From Welwitschia mirabilis (Eukaryota; Gnetophyta; Gnetopsida; Welwitschiales): 64,000 nt of DNA. The stretch's first letter is position 1. Each line of letters begins with the position of its first letter. The stretch lies in NCBI GenBank assembly GCA_051453625.1, contig JBOZIK010000001.1, forward strand, positions 205,579,404 through 205,643,403, in the 5' to 3' direction. Under the pieces are notes generated by a model, which did no database searches, was not told the DNA's origin, and was given only the letters and a program-made list of their open reading frames with translations. Of this stretch, positions 37,848 to 46,904 are shown in pieces. Position numbers and translations under genes: made by a program.

Positions 37848-39110
37848 CCTAGATTTAACTAAGTGAAATACTTAGTATTATTATTTCATAGGGATATATG
37901 TGATAACCAAATTAAAGAAACATGAAAATTCTAACTTGCAATTAAAAACTTAAATAAAAGAAAATCCAATGTTAAGAAAGAAAGTGATCTTTAATTGGTG
38001 ATGTAAGAAAATAAAAATGCTTCAAGAATTTAATCAACTTACTCAATGCTTCTCCTTTGCTTCAAACTTAACAATTAAGTAAGCTTCACCTAAAATTTGA
38101 TAATGCTAAATTATTATGTAATAATAATAAAATAATAAAACTAACTTATAATTAGTCCTATCTAAATATTACTAATGCCAAATGAATATGCAACAAAAAT
38201 GAAAGTATTTAAACTAATTCTTGAACTAGTCCTATCTAAATATTGCTAATGCCAATTAAAATGTGAAACAATAATGAAAGGATTCAAACCAGTTCTTATA
38301 TTAAAATTTGAAAGACATATACCTTACATTAATAAAGGAGAAGAAGAAGAAGAACTCCTTGACTAGTCTTAAACCAGTCTGCACCCAAGAAAGAGAATCA
38401 AAACGTCATGACATCTGAGCCTTCAAGCCTTTTCCACATTAAGTTAACTACAAGATATTTACAATGGGTGCTTAAGGCCCTTTTATAGATGAGAGAAAGC
38501 TTGAAGGGGCTTTGTCATAATTACATGAGGTAAGATTAGTGGATGATTACATAAGGGGAGTTAGTTAGGGCAATTACATAAAGAGGAAGTTATAATAATG
38601 TTTGGCATGTAGTTACAAAGAGGATTCCTTTGTCTTTAAGTGAAAACATAACAATGAGATGTCCTTTAACTGTTGATGCTACTGCCAATGAATGATATGC
38701 CATGTATCTTCCGTGTAGTGATTCTTGTTTGCTCCACATGTCATTATGATGTGTCCCTTTATACTTTCACCATGTGTTACTGAACTTAAGGTTGAATTTG
38801 GTTTATTTTCTAATTAAGCCCATAAGTAAATGGATTTAATTCCTCAAGAAGATGTATGAATGTGAGTTTTTAATATTTTACCTGAAAAATCTAGCAGCAT
38901 TAGTAGGCTTAAACAATGGCATTAATGTTTGGTACTATTGTTTTCTTAGTTTATGCATAGGTTATCAGAAGATAGCAATTAACATACTAATGTTAAGGGA
39001 ATTTGATTATTTCATGGAAATATAATAAAAGAGTAGAAAACATTAATATGTAATAAAACCATGAATTTAATAATTCTTCTTATGGTAAATTAATTAATTC
39101 AACTTACATA
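37848..39110 (-). repeat. LTR-like sequence, subfamily II (third element)
   Basis: Starts TGACCTAGATTTAACTAAG at 37848 and follows the order of blocks of 21334-22790 and 30190-31675. The minus-strand TATA box is at 38480-38488 in the clearest form of the family (CTATAAAAGGGCCTTAAG on the minus strand). Confidence 0.6.
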
Positions 39111-39114
39111 GAAT

Positions 39115-40050
39115 GTTAATTCTTCCAGGTATAAAATAACTCGCAACTTGAAAGTAAAAGTAAAACAACATTTATGTATTAAAAAAAATACATTACATCA
39201 AATGAAGAGGGATGCAAGTAGAACTCCTTAACATATTCTTGAAGGAAAGCTCACTCCCTAAAGAAGTGCTTAGAATGTTATCACAACTTGATTCCTAAAA
39301 GTTCAATCTTTTCCCAAAACAAAGGATGTTATAATTGAGGGCTCAAGGCCCTTTTATGGACAAGGATGGAGGGGTTGGGATGAGGGAAGAATTTGACCCT
39401 TTTGTATCTTTTTCTCATTAAATGAATTGTAAGGGATACATGCATAATCGTAATAAAGATGGTGGTTCCAAAGTTTTAATTTATAACATTAGATGAGTGG
39501 TTATAAAATGATGGCATTAGGTAGGGTGTTTGTCATCTTTTCATTAGGTGAAAATTAACATGATAAGGATAATACTTATATCCTAGATGCTACTAGTTTT
39601 ACCAACCACTATTACCACCATGTGTTTCCACCATCATCATACTTAGTAATTCCACCTGTCATGACTGCATGGTATTACCATTACCATCACATGTCCCTAA
39701 GAATGCAAGTTATTTTTGATGTGGAATTTGATCAAGTCCATAACTACATTTAGATCAAATTTTCATGACAATTTAAAATGTGATATTTGAAATGTTTTAT
39801 GCAAAAGGACTGGCATCCCCAAGTAACTTAGATGGTAGTGTTGGCATTTTAAGCCATATTATCTTGAATTTTAAACATTTTATCCTAAAAATATCAAGGG
39901 CAAACGATAAGTTCATAATTATTATAGAAAATCAATAAAATTCATGTTTTTATAATAAAATTGGTTATATTAATATCTTTTATTAAGATGAATTACTTAG
40001 TTAACTTTATCAGAATGTTAAATTTTCCATGTTAACACTACATCTTATGA
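39115..40050 (-). repeat. 5'-incomplete LTR-like sequence, subfamily I
   Basis: Joins the family in its middle (the TAACTC-CAACTTGAAA block) without the LTR edge, then continues through the promoter-like block (39340-39360) to the distal block near 40040, including the region deleted in unit 1. An extra insertion of about 70 bases relative to the other copies is seen near 39375-39460. Confidence 0.55.
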
Positions 40051-41900
40051 GGTAAGGAGGGAAAAAAACAAAGTTAAGTAGATCTTAATCCACATCCCAA
40101 ACTTAACTTGATGAGAAAAAGAAAAAAAATAAATGTTAAAGCCTTACAGTGATGGAAACAAGAGCCCAAAAACCTTGTAAAAAACACTACAAAAGGCTTA
40201 AAATAGTTTGTTTCATGCTTACAAGAGTAAAAAATGCTCAAGAACATACAAAAACCTTGAGAAAAGGCTTAAAACAAATATAAAAATGGCCTATGTGTGT
40301 ATAAAAGAAGCGTAATGGCTGAACAATAGCTTAGCTAAATACATATGCATCAAAATAGCTTATAGCTAAGTAATCTTGGATGTATGCACTACAGGAGTTA
40401 AAATTTATTTTAAAAAAAATAGAAAATAATTTCTCTAAGACTTAAACTCATCACTGTCAACATGGAACAAAAAATCCTCTACCACTCGACTAAGGCTTGA
40501 GCTTATGAAAGTATTTTGCATCACTAAAAGAAAAGAAAAGTTTTTAAAATTAACAATAAGAAAATCATAGTGTTGCAAATAGCAAGGAGATGCATAGGCA
40601 AGTATGGTTGTAGTGGGCCAATAATAGATAAATTTGAAAGCTCTTCAATATCAGCCAAATTTCTTATATAAGAGAAGAACTAGATGGAGAGTACACCTGC
40701 CTCTTTCTATTTGAATACGATGTGGAAGACTGCTTTTGCAAATGTTTATAGATGGCACCAAACTCATGGTTGCCTCTATATGGGGTGCACATAGGAAGAA
40801 AAAGACATAGCTACTTATGCAAAGTGTACACTCAAAAACCAAAAGTTACAATAGAGTGTAATGTCGATTATCAAACATGCTATGGAGAATAGAGCACAAA
40901 GGATTGCAGAGGCAATAAAGAGTAGGTAGGAAAAGGAAGAAGCATGTGAGAGCATGAACTATACCATGGGCTAGAGGTGGTGTATAGGTCGAAGGGGATT
41001 AGATGTAGGCATGTAGGCTACAACACTAGATACCAGGCACACTGCAACATGGACAAGTGGTTGCTGGTGACATGGTATGTGATGACATTGTACTAAAGAT
41101 TTCAGAGTATGACAACATAAAAGCTGGCTACAGGTATGTGCACACTAGAAGAGAGGCCTATAAATCCAAGGCATTATGCAAAAACTAGTCAATTACCCCC
41201 TTTTTTAAAAAAAATTTAAAAAGCCTTTCTAAAAAGACAAAAATATTTACATAATATAAATTTTAAATTAAAAACTTTTAAAAAACTATTTTTAGAAGAA
41301 ATTTAACTTCTTTAAAAAAATTATTTTAAAAACTAAAAGATGATTTTTAAAAAAAATGACTTAAAGAAGCCAAAAGAAAGCCCAAATAGAGGGTCCTAGA
41401 AACTCCAAAAGTCTAAGAAGATCACAAGAAGCAAAAAGAAGTCAAGATTAGCCAAAAACCTCTAATGCAAAGTTTCTAAAGCTCCAATGCTAATTGTGAA
41501 TCACAATGGGTAAGATAAATTTTCAAAACTAGAAGCATTTCATCATCTTATTCATTAGAGCTTTCTAGTATTAAATAGGAAATGTCACGCACTTGATTAA
41601 TACTACAAAGTGGTAAAGCACTCCAATGAACTAAAGTCTAGTGGAGTAGAGTGGAGTGAACAAGAGATAACTTGTAGTGAACTTACAATGGAGAAAGGAA
41701 ACATGAGATCACTAAAGATAGGACTCATAGTTAACTAAGGCTTAACAGAAGTTTAAAGGAATGGACAAGATGTAATCACGTATCATAATAAGATGAGATA
41801 AGACAAAAATAACATAAAGCCAAGGTTTTATAAGAAGAATAAATCCTAAAGTACATGACCATGGTGCAAGACATTTGTGCCCCAACAAATCAAGACCTTT
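40050..41900. other. Gene-free stretch
   Basis: No recognisable domain. A 63-codon minus-strand frame at 40651-40842 has no features. 40860-41170 is somewhat richer in G and C than its surroundings and may be the remnant of another insertion. 41200-41370 is A-rich. A SINE-like fragment lies at 40430-40505. Confidence 0.4.
40430..40505 (-). ncRNA. tRNA-derived SINE-like fragment with A and B boxes
   Basis: The minus strand carries TTAGTCGAGTGG (plus 40482-40493), a good RNA polymerase III A box, and 33 bases downstream GAGTTTAAGTCTT (plus 40437-40449), which is a B box (GGTTCAAGTCC type) with two G-to-A or C-to-T changes. This is the head structure of plant tRNA-derived SINEs. The body and tail were not resolved; an A/T-rich tail of about 40 bases follows. 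It could also be a decayed tRNA pseudogene. Confidence 0.4.
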
Positions 41901-42179
41901 GTGCCGTAATACCATTTAGATATGCAATATGAATTGTTTCTTAAATTTTAGTTAGATTTAAGTGAAATTAGCACACCCATTTAATGTATTTATGTTGAGT
42001 ATTTTAATTGTTCTCTTCATAGACAAAAAATACTAGCTTGTTTAATGTTATTTTTACTACTAATAATGCTATTAATGATGACTTAAGACTGCTACCTCAT
42101 CATTTAGAATGCATATTCTAAGGTAGTAAAATCTTACTTTTTTCCAAAAATAAAAAATCATTAAATTATTAACTGAAAA

Positions 42180-43120
42180 CTCTCAAGCCTTTGCTTATTC
42201 TTATCATGATCTAGTTGGGGTTCATCCTTTTATTCATTTGCATCGTATATCTTTAGGACTTAACATAAAACCTATTCATCAATCTCCATATGGGTTAAAT
42301 CAAAAGATTAAAGATATTATTGAAAGAGAAATCATGCAAATTTGAGAATCTAACATCATTTACACTATTGCAAACAGTGATTGAGTCAGTCATTTGTAAG
42401 TTTTCCCAAAGACAAGTGGTAAATTTTGAATATATGTAGATTTTGTGCTCTTAATACTTAGAAATATCACTTTGTTATTTATTTTATTAATGGAGTCCTC
42501 TATAAACTCTTCAGGAATTATTTCCATTATTTATTTAGATGGATAATGATTATAATCAACTTCATATAACTTCAAAAGATCAAGAAAAGACTACCATAAC
42601 TTGTCCATTTAAAAATTTTGCATACCATCACATCCCTCTTGGTTCCTATTATGCTCCTGTAACTTTCCAAAGATGTATAATTGGTCTTTTTGTCAAATTC
42701 ATAGATAATTTTTATAAATCTCTATGAATGATTTTTTTTCCCTTTATGGTGATTTTTTTAAACAAACAGTGCATCATTTAAAGTTTGATGTTGTACCATT
42801 GTATTAATCATAATGTTAAACTTAGTTGGTAGTAAAGTTAGTTTCTATAATGCTCCTGCAACTTTTCAAATATGTATACTGGGTCTTTTTGTTGAATTCA
42901 TAGACAAATTTTTATAAATCTTTATGAATAATATTTTTTTTCCTATATGGTGATTTTTTTAAGCAAATAGTGTGCCATTTAAAGTTTGATGTTGTACCAT
43001 TGTAGTAATTATAATATTAAACTTAGTTGATAGGAAAGTTATTTCATTATTACTAGTGGCATTATTCTAGGCCATATGATTTTTAAGGAAGGAATAGAAA
43101 TAGATCCTGTAAAGATTAGA
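42180..43120 (+). pseudogene. Reverse transcriptase remnant with internal tandem duplication
   Basis: The plus strand reads SQAFAYSY then V-H-P-F-I near 42190-42230 (the A.AWS..D..G.....H start of plant gypsy RT), FPKTSGK and VDF near 42400-42450, then a 62-codon frame at 42539-42727 with DYNQLHI, DQEKTTITCPFKNFAYHHIPLG and APVTFQRC, matching the GYNQI...DQEKT.FTCP.GTFAYR.MPFGL.NAP.TFQR block. A one-base deletion separates it from the preceding L-D-G. The part from 42651 on is present twice. The G-I-I-L-G-H block follows at about 43060. The catalytic DD segment is lost to stops. Confidence 0.85.
42651..43048 (+). repeat. About 200-base tandem duplication inside RT
   Basis: 42651-42849 and 42850-43048 are adjacent direct copies starting ATGCTCCTG, with a period of 199-201 bases and differing by scattered substitutions and short indels. 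The duplication would add about 66 codons inside the RT palm region, so it arose in an already inactive element or inactivated it. Confidence 0.85.
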
Positions 43121-43349
43121 ATCATTCATTCTCTAACTATTGCTACTTGTGAAAAAGAAAAACATAAGATCTTTCATAGAATATGCTAGTTTTTATCTTT
43201 GTTTCATTCTATCTTTTAGTTCCTTTATTAAACCTTTGACTAAATTGCTTGTTAAAGGTGCATCTTCCTCTTAAGCACTTAATTGTAAACTTGCATTTCA
43301 AAAACTTAAGTAGATTTTATCATCTCAACCTATTCTTCAAGTTCCTAGT

Positions 43350-43795
43350 TAGTATTTTTCTTTTGAGGCGATGACCAATGCAAGTGGTTTTGCAGTAGGT
43401 GAAATATCAGGTCAAACTACTAATTGTAAACCCTGTGTTACTTCTTATGCTAGCAAAACTTTACATGACATATAACTTAACTATTCAACTACTAAAAATA
43501 AAATGTTAGTTATAATCTTTACTCTTAAAAAATTCCACCACCATCTTCCTGTTGATCATGCTTCTTTAAAATACATTTTAAATAAGCCTTTAACTAAACC
43601 CCATTTTATGCATTGGACTCTACTTATGCAAGAATTTGTTATTACCCTTAGGGACAAAGTAGAAAAGGAAAATCCTCTTGTTGCTTATTTATCTCACACT
43701 TCCCTAGTTGTTGATTCATTTGAGATTAAACTTTCCAGATGAAAATTTATCCATTTTTAATGTTTTGTCTTAATATGCTAATTGTAAGAGCATAT
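43350..43795 (+). pseudogene. RNase H remnant of the plus-strand gypsy element
   Basis: The plus strand reads T-N-A-S-G-F-A-V-G near 43378 (family: DASD.A.GAVL), then N-Y-S-T-T-K-N-K-M-L near 43485, then a 79-codon open frame (43503-43742) with VDHASLKYILNK (family: TDH.ALKYL..K), F-M-H-W-T-L-L-M-Q-E-F and R-D-K-V-E-K-E-N-P-L-V-A (R..KG.EN..AD). The conserved T-D-H is V-D-H here and the first catalytic D has become N. The protein similarity stops at about 43795 in the WYAN block, at the insertion. Confidence 0.85.
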
Positions 43796-44270
43796 TTGCA
43801 TTTTTCTCATTTCCTTGCCCACTTACACCTACCCCTACCATCCAAATCTGCATTTCAATTCATGGCCATTCCATTTTCCATGTTATTACCCTATGTCATG
43901 GCTAACTTTACCCTCACATTTTTCCTTGCCCAATCACATCCATCGACAATGCCCATCCCTCTCACCTTGTCATATTGTAATTACATCCCCATTCATCCTA
44001 CTATCCCTTTTATACAATATCTTTATTTCACCATTTTAAATAAATCCCTTTAAGTTGCATTACTTCATCTTATCCTACATTACTATATCTTTTCCCTTTT
44101 AGCGTTTAGATAAAGTCTAAAATAAGTGATATAAATCTTATTCCCTTATCTTACACTCGCATGAGAGGACTAAGAGGAGAAACAAGCGTAAGAGCCCAAA
44201 GAGTTGGCCTCACATACCCTATCATAAGAAGAGACGCCTCCCTGGACACCACCGTATCCTCAGAGCAACC

Positions 44271-44456
44271 ATGTTTTGTTGCAGAAGCACTCTCTTGTTA
44301 AAATCCTGCAGTGTTTCTGTGATTTACGCAACTGCTTTTCGCTGTGTGCACTGCTTCCAAACTGGAGCGTCTTCCTTGCTTCAACGGAGCTCTTGCTTCT
44401 CTGATGTATTCTGGATTGGACCATTCTATTTCATTGAAGATATGGCATGGCCCTAA
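44271..44456 (+). CDS. Unrecognised 61-codon ORF in the CpG island
   Basis: The ATG at 44271 follows a GC-richer stretch that could be a 5' untranslated region. The protein is rich in C, S and F and has a leader-like N-terminus (M-F-C-C-R-S-T-L-L-L-K-S) that could resemble an organelle-targeting peptide; that is speculative. It overlaps the next ORF by ten bases in a different frame, so the two may be one gene broken by a frameshift, or separate exons. I do not recognise a family. Confidence 0.3.
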   Translation: MFCCRSTLLLKSCSVSVIYATAFRCVHCFQTGASSLLQRSSCFSDVFWIGPFYFIEDMAWP

Positions 44457-44653
44457 TCTTTAAGGAATTTTACCAGGAGGTGAAAGAAGCATGCAATGAT
44501 AATTATCCGAATTCTTGGAATGCCATTTGTCAAACTCTTCTGGATAAATCCAGTGAGCTAACTGCGCGGTTGAATCAAGCACATATCTTAAAACCGAATT
44601 GTTTTGATGCACCAAGTGTGATACACGACAGTCTTAGGAGAAGGCGGCAATGA
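44447..44653 (+). CDS. Unrecognised 68-codon ORF in the CpG island
   Basis: The protein looks like part of a soluble helical domain: an amphipathic start (F-K-E-F-Y-Q-E-V-K-E-A), a W-N-A-I-C-Q-T-L-L-D segment, a S-E-L-T-A-R-L-N-Q segment, and a basic end (S-L-R-R-R-R-Q). This composition is typical of real coding sequence and unlike the other chance frames. Three bases before its end, at 44650, an overlapping 39-codon frame begins (MSQTVFAEDL...). No family recognised. It could be an exon of a host gene captured by the insertion. Confidence 0.35.
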   Translation: MALIFKEFYQEVKEACNDNYPNSWNAICQTLLDKSSELTARLNQAHILKPNCFDAPSVIHDSLRRRRQ

Positions 44654-44744
44654 GTCAAACGGTTTTTGCAGAAGATCTGCATTCAAAAATTTCAGGCAGC
44701 CGCTCAGCTTCCAAACCGGCAGATTTGTTACACGGTTTGCTCCG

Positions 44745-45128
44745 ATGGTGCCTCTGTCAGTCTCCTTGATCGTCCGAAGCTTCTCTGCTGTTGGGGCATT
44801 CCCAGATTCCGTTAGGGTTTCTTGTGGCATCTTTTGCTCAGTTTTGCATCCACGTGAGACGAGTGTTATGGAGGTAGAAGATGAGTTTGCAGGAAATTCT
44901 CATTTTGCTGAGTTCGGCGCTGTGGTCTTGGCTGAGATGACAACTCGACTTTGCCTCAGTTTTTCAAAATGTAAAGCCAGTGGCTCTGTTGAAGATATTA
45001 ACAACTACTTTACTTGTGTGTTTTCTGCTGCATCTGCTTTTTCAGGAAGAGAGTGGAAGCGAAACCTCTATGGACACTTTGGCACAAAGATTTGGAGTAC
45101 TGCTGACAACGGATCATCGCAGACATAG
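44745..45128 (+). CDS. Unrecognised 127-codon ORF in the CpG island
   Basis: The longest frame in the island. The second half, from an internal methionine at residue 42, has a MEVEDEFAG start, a F-G-A-V-V-L-A-E-M segment, then C-L-S-F-S-K-C and W-K-R-N-L-Y-G-H-F-G. The sequence just upstream of it in other frames is also coding-like, which suggests either exons in different phases or frameshifts. I recognise no domain. An 80-codon minus-strand frame (44588-44830) overlaps its start and is the less likely alternative. Confidence 0.35.
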   Translation: MVPLSVSLIVRSFSAVGAFPDSVRVSCGIFCSVLHPRETSVMEVEDEFAGNSHFAEFGAVVLAEMTTRLCLSFSKCKASGSVEDINNYFTCVFSAASAFSGREWKRNLYGHFGTKIWSTADNGSSQT

Positions 45129-45179
45129 TCCATAGAAAAAGCTTTCAATCGTTCCAGAAAATTCAACATAACTCCGTAT

Positions 45180-45980
45180 AAAAAGCTCTTGTAGTATACA
45201 TTAGGTTAAATTTGATGTCAATGTTGTTACCATATTAATATAATTGGACGTGGGATTTGGTTGGGACTGCCCAACCACCCTTAATTCCTTATAAAGCTTT
45301 GAACTCCCGATCACAAGGAAATCATTTACTTAAATTTCCCCAATAAACTAAAGCCTAACCCTTTTTAACTCTCATGTTGAGTTTAAGTTTCGTTAGTAGC
45401 CTTTAGATCATACTGCAAAATTGCTTCTTGATTATGCTTTCTTTCCTTTCCTTTTTCTTGCGAAGTCTTAGCACCTACAAATTTGTGGTTTGGTCACATT
45501 GTCAATCCTATTGATATGCTTCTTCTTGGAAATAAACCTCGTGTCTGATATCCATCTCTTTATGCTTTTGTGGCATTTCAAATTCATAGTATGTGACATT
45601 GATGTATTTAATTGAAATCTTTGTTGTTTTCTCACATGTGAACAATTGAAAATCATTGCATTTTGAATAGAAATCATTTGAATAAATAGAGGTATTTTTG
45701 AAATCGTCATGCATAAAGCATTGAAAAGTGAAATCTATTTTTTAACCCTAACTTCCTAAACATAACATTTTTCTGATTGATTGATTCATTAAAAGTGTAA
45801 TAAAGGCAAAGTTTTAATTAATTTTCTTTTTTTAATAAACATGCTTTAGATTGTTATTCCAAAATCATATTAAATACAAGAAATTAAAAAAAAAGAGCTT
45901 CATTGAAAACCATCTCAACATTTTGATTTAGGTAATTTTTTAATTATTTAAAAAATTTAAAGCAAATATTATTTTTAGAC
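45180..45980. other. AT-rich stretch without recognised gene
   Basis: Two overlapping minus-strand frames (45468-45710 and 45508-45714) of 80 and 68 codons have no recognised motifs. Their coexistence over the same bases shows at least one is a shadow. CpG is moderately present to about 45720, so the island's influence may extend here. Confidence 0.35.
45258..45277. other. Perfect 8-base-pair hairpin
   Basis: TGGTTGGG and CCCAACCA flank a four-base ACTG loop, a strong short hairpin just downstream of the CpG island and close to an ACGTGG string (45249-45254). It may be chance, a terminator-like fold, or the subterminal hairpin of a capturing element. Confidence 0.5.
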
Positions 45981-45983
45981 TAC

Positions 45984-45986
<3 letters not shown>

Positions 45987-46058
<72 letters not shown>

Positions 46059-46572
46059 NNNNNNNNNNNNNNNNNNNNNNNNNNNNNNNNNNNNNNNNNN
46101 NNNNNNNNNNNNNNNNNNNNNNNNNNNNNNNNNNNNNNNNNNNNNNNNNNNNNNNNNNNNNNNNNNNNNNNNNNNNNNNNNNNNNNNNNNNNNNNNNNNN
46201 NNNNNNNNNNNNNNNNNNNNNNNNNNNNNNNNNNNNNNNNNNNNNNNNNNNNNNNNNNNNNNNNNNNNNNNNNNNNNNNNNNNNNNNNNNNNNNNNNNNN
46301 NNNNNNNNNNNNNNNNNNNNNNNNNNNNNNNNNNNNNNNNNNNNNNNNNNNNNNNNNNNNNNNNNNNNNNNNNNNNNNNNNNNNNNNNNNNNNNNNNNNN
46401 NNNNNNNNNNNNNNNNNNNNNNNNNNNNNNNNNNNNNNNNNNNNNNNNNNNNNNNNNNNNNNNNNNNNNNNNNNNNNNNNNNNNNNNNNNNNNNNNNNNN
46501 NNNNNNNNNNNNNNNNNNNNNNNNNNNNNNNNNNNNNNNNNNNNNNNNNNNNNNNNNNNNNNNNNNNNNNNN

Positions 46573-46642
<70 letters not shown>
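45987..46642 (+). repeat. (AG)n microsatellite containing an N-gap
   Basis: Pure AG dinucleotides run from about 45987 to 46058 and from 46573 to 46642, with 514 N between. The two ends are in the same repeat, so the gap is probably the microsatellite itself, unassembled or of uncertain length. The ORF reading LSLSLS across it is an artefact. Confidence 0.9.
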
Positions 46643-46644
<2 letters not shown>

Positions 46645-46870
46645 AGAATAAATATCACTTTTACATTATATTTTGGAAACAAGTGAATAGCATAAATTTA
46701 TTATACAGTTCAATAATTTACTTTTATGATATCTATTTTCTAAAGCATATTATTTTCATATGGATATCATGAAAAAATAAGATAAAATACTAGTTGCTCA
46801 CCAATGATAAGAATTCAAATATAGTCAATACAAGAGAGAGGGGTAAAGAAGGGGATAGGGCTGGCAGGAA

Positions 46871-46904
46871 GGGGGGTGGGGGAGGGGATGGGGGTGAGGC
46901 GGGG
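46871..46904 (+). other. G-quadruplex-forming tract at the insertion/integrase junction
   Basis: Runs of six, five, four, five and four G are separated by loops of one, one, two and six bases, a canonical quadruplex pattern. The tract follows other purine-rich sequence from about 46830. The last G-run abuts the point where gypsy integrase sequence starts and is the left edge of the 3.8-kb tandem repeat. Confidence 0.8.

Larger units (their letters stand above)
31676..40050 (-). mobile_element. Third related minus-strand retroelement, interrupted by a LINE
   Basis: Sequence at 31690-32545 and 35120-35360 matches the distal LTR/3' part of the tandem units (for example 16420-17560), while 37848-40050 holds LTR subfamilies II and I, with a primer site between. 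The internal part 35360-37800 does not match the gag-protease cassette of units 1 and 2 by eye, so this element carries different or more decayed contents. A 161-codon ORF (35438-35923) and an 87-codon ORF rich in Y, F and P (36662-36925) lie here, both unrecognised. Orientation follows the primer site and the TATA boxes. Confidence 0.55.
44100..45180. other. CpG-retaining island
   Basis: By hand count about 33 CpG dinucleotides occur in this 1.08 kb, whereas the first 1.08 kb of the window has about two. G+C is visibly higher than anywhere else. Codon-like composition and absence of deamination-type decay indicate unmethylated or recently arrived sequence. The island holds three plus-strand frames (44271-44456, 44447-44653, 44745-45128). 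Confidence 0.85.
43796..46904. mobile_element. 3.1-kb insertion between RNase H and integrase
   Basis: Defined by the interruption of the gypsy reading frame: RNase H tail ends at about 43795 and the next codons of the family appear at about 46905. Contents in order: a C-rich stretch (43800-44050), a CpG-retaining gene-like island (44100-45180), AT-rich sequence (45180-45980), an (AG)n tract with a 514-base N-gap, AT-rich sequence, and a G-rich tract. I could not identify terminal inverted repeats or a target-site duplication, so the mechanism is open (gene-capturing transposon, Helitron or double-strand-break repair). Confidence 0.6.

Noticed and set aside
43739-44053. Overlapping ORFs of 104 and 74 codons in the C-rich stretch
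   Set aside because: Two frames open over the same bases, low-complexity composition, no domain. Real coding similarity there is the RNase H tail in another frame.
44588-44830. 80-codon minus-strand ORF in the CpG island
   Set aside because: Overlaps plus-strand frames that look more coding-like; CpG-rich sequence leaves long open frames on both strands. Cannot be excluded entirely.
45975-46682. 235-codon ORF of repeated L-S
   Set aside because: Translation of the (CT)n microsatellite through an N-gap, not a gene.
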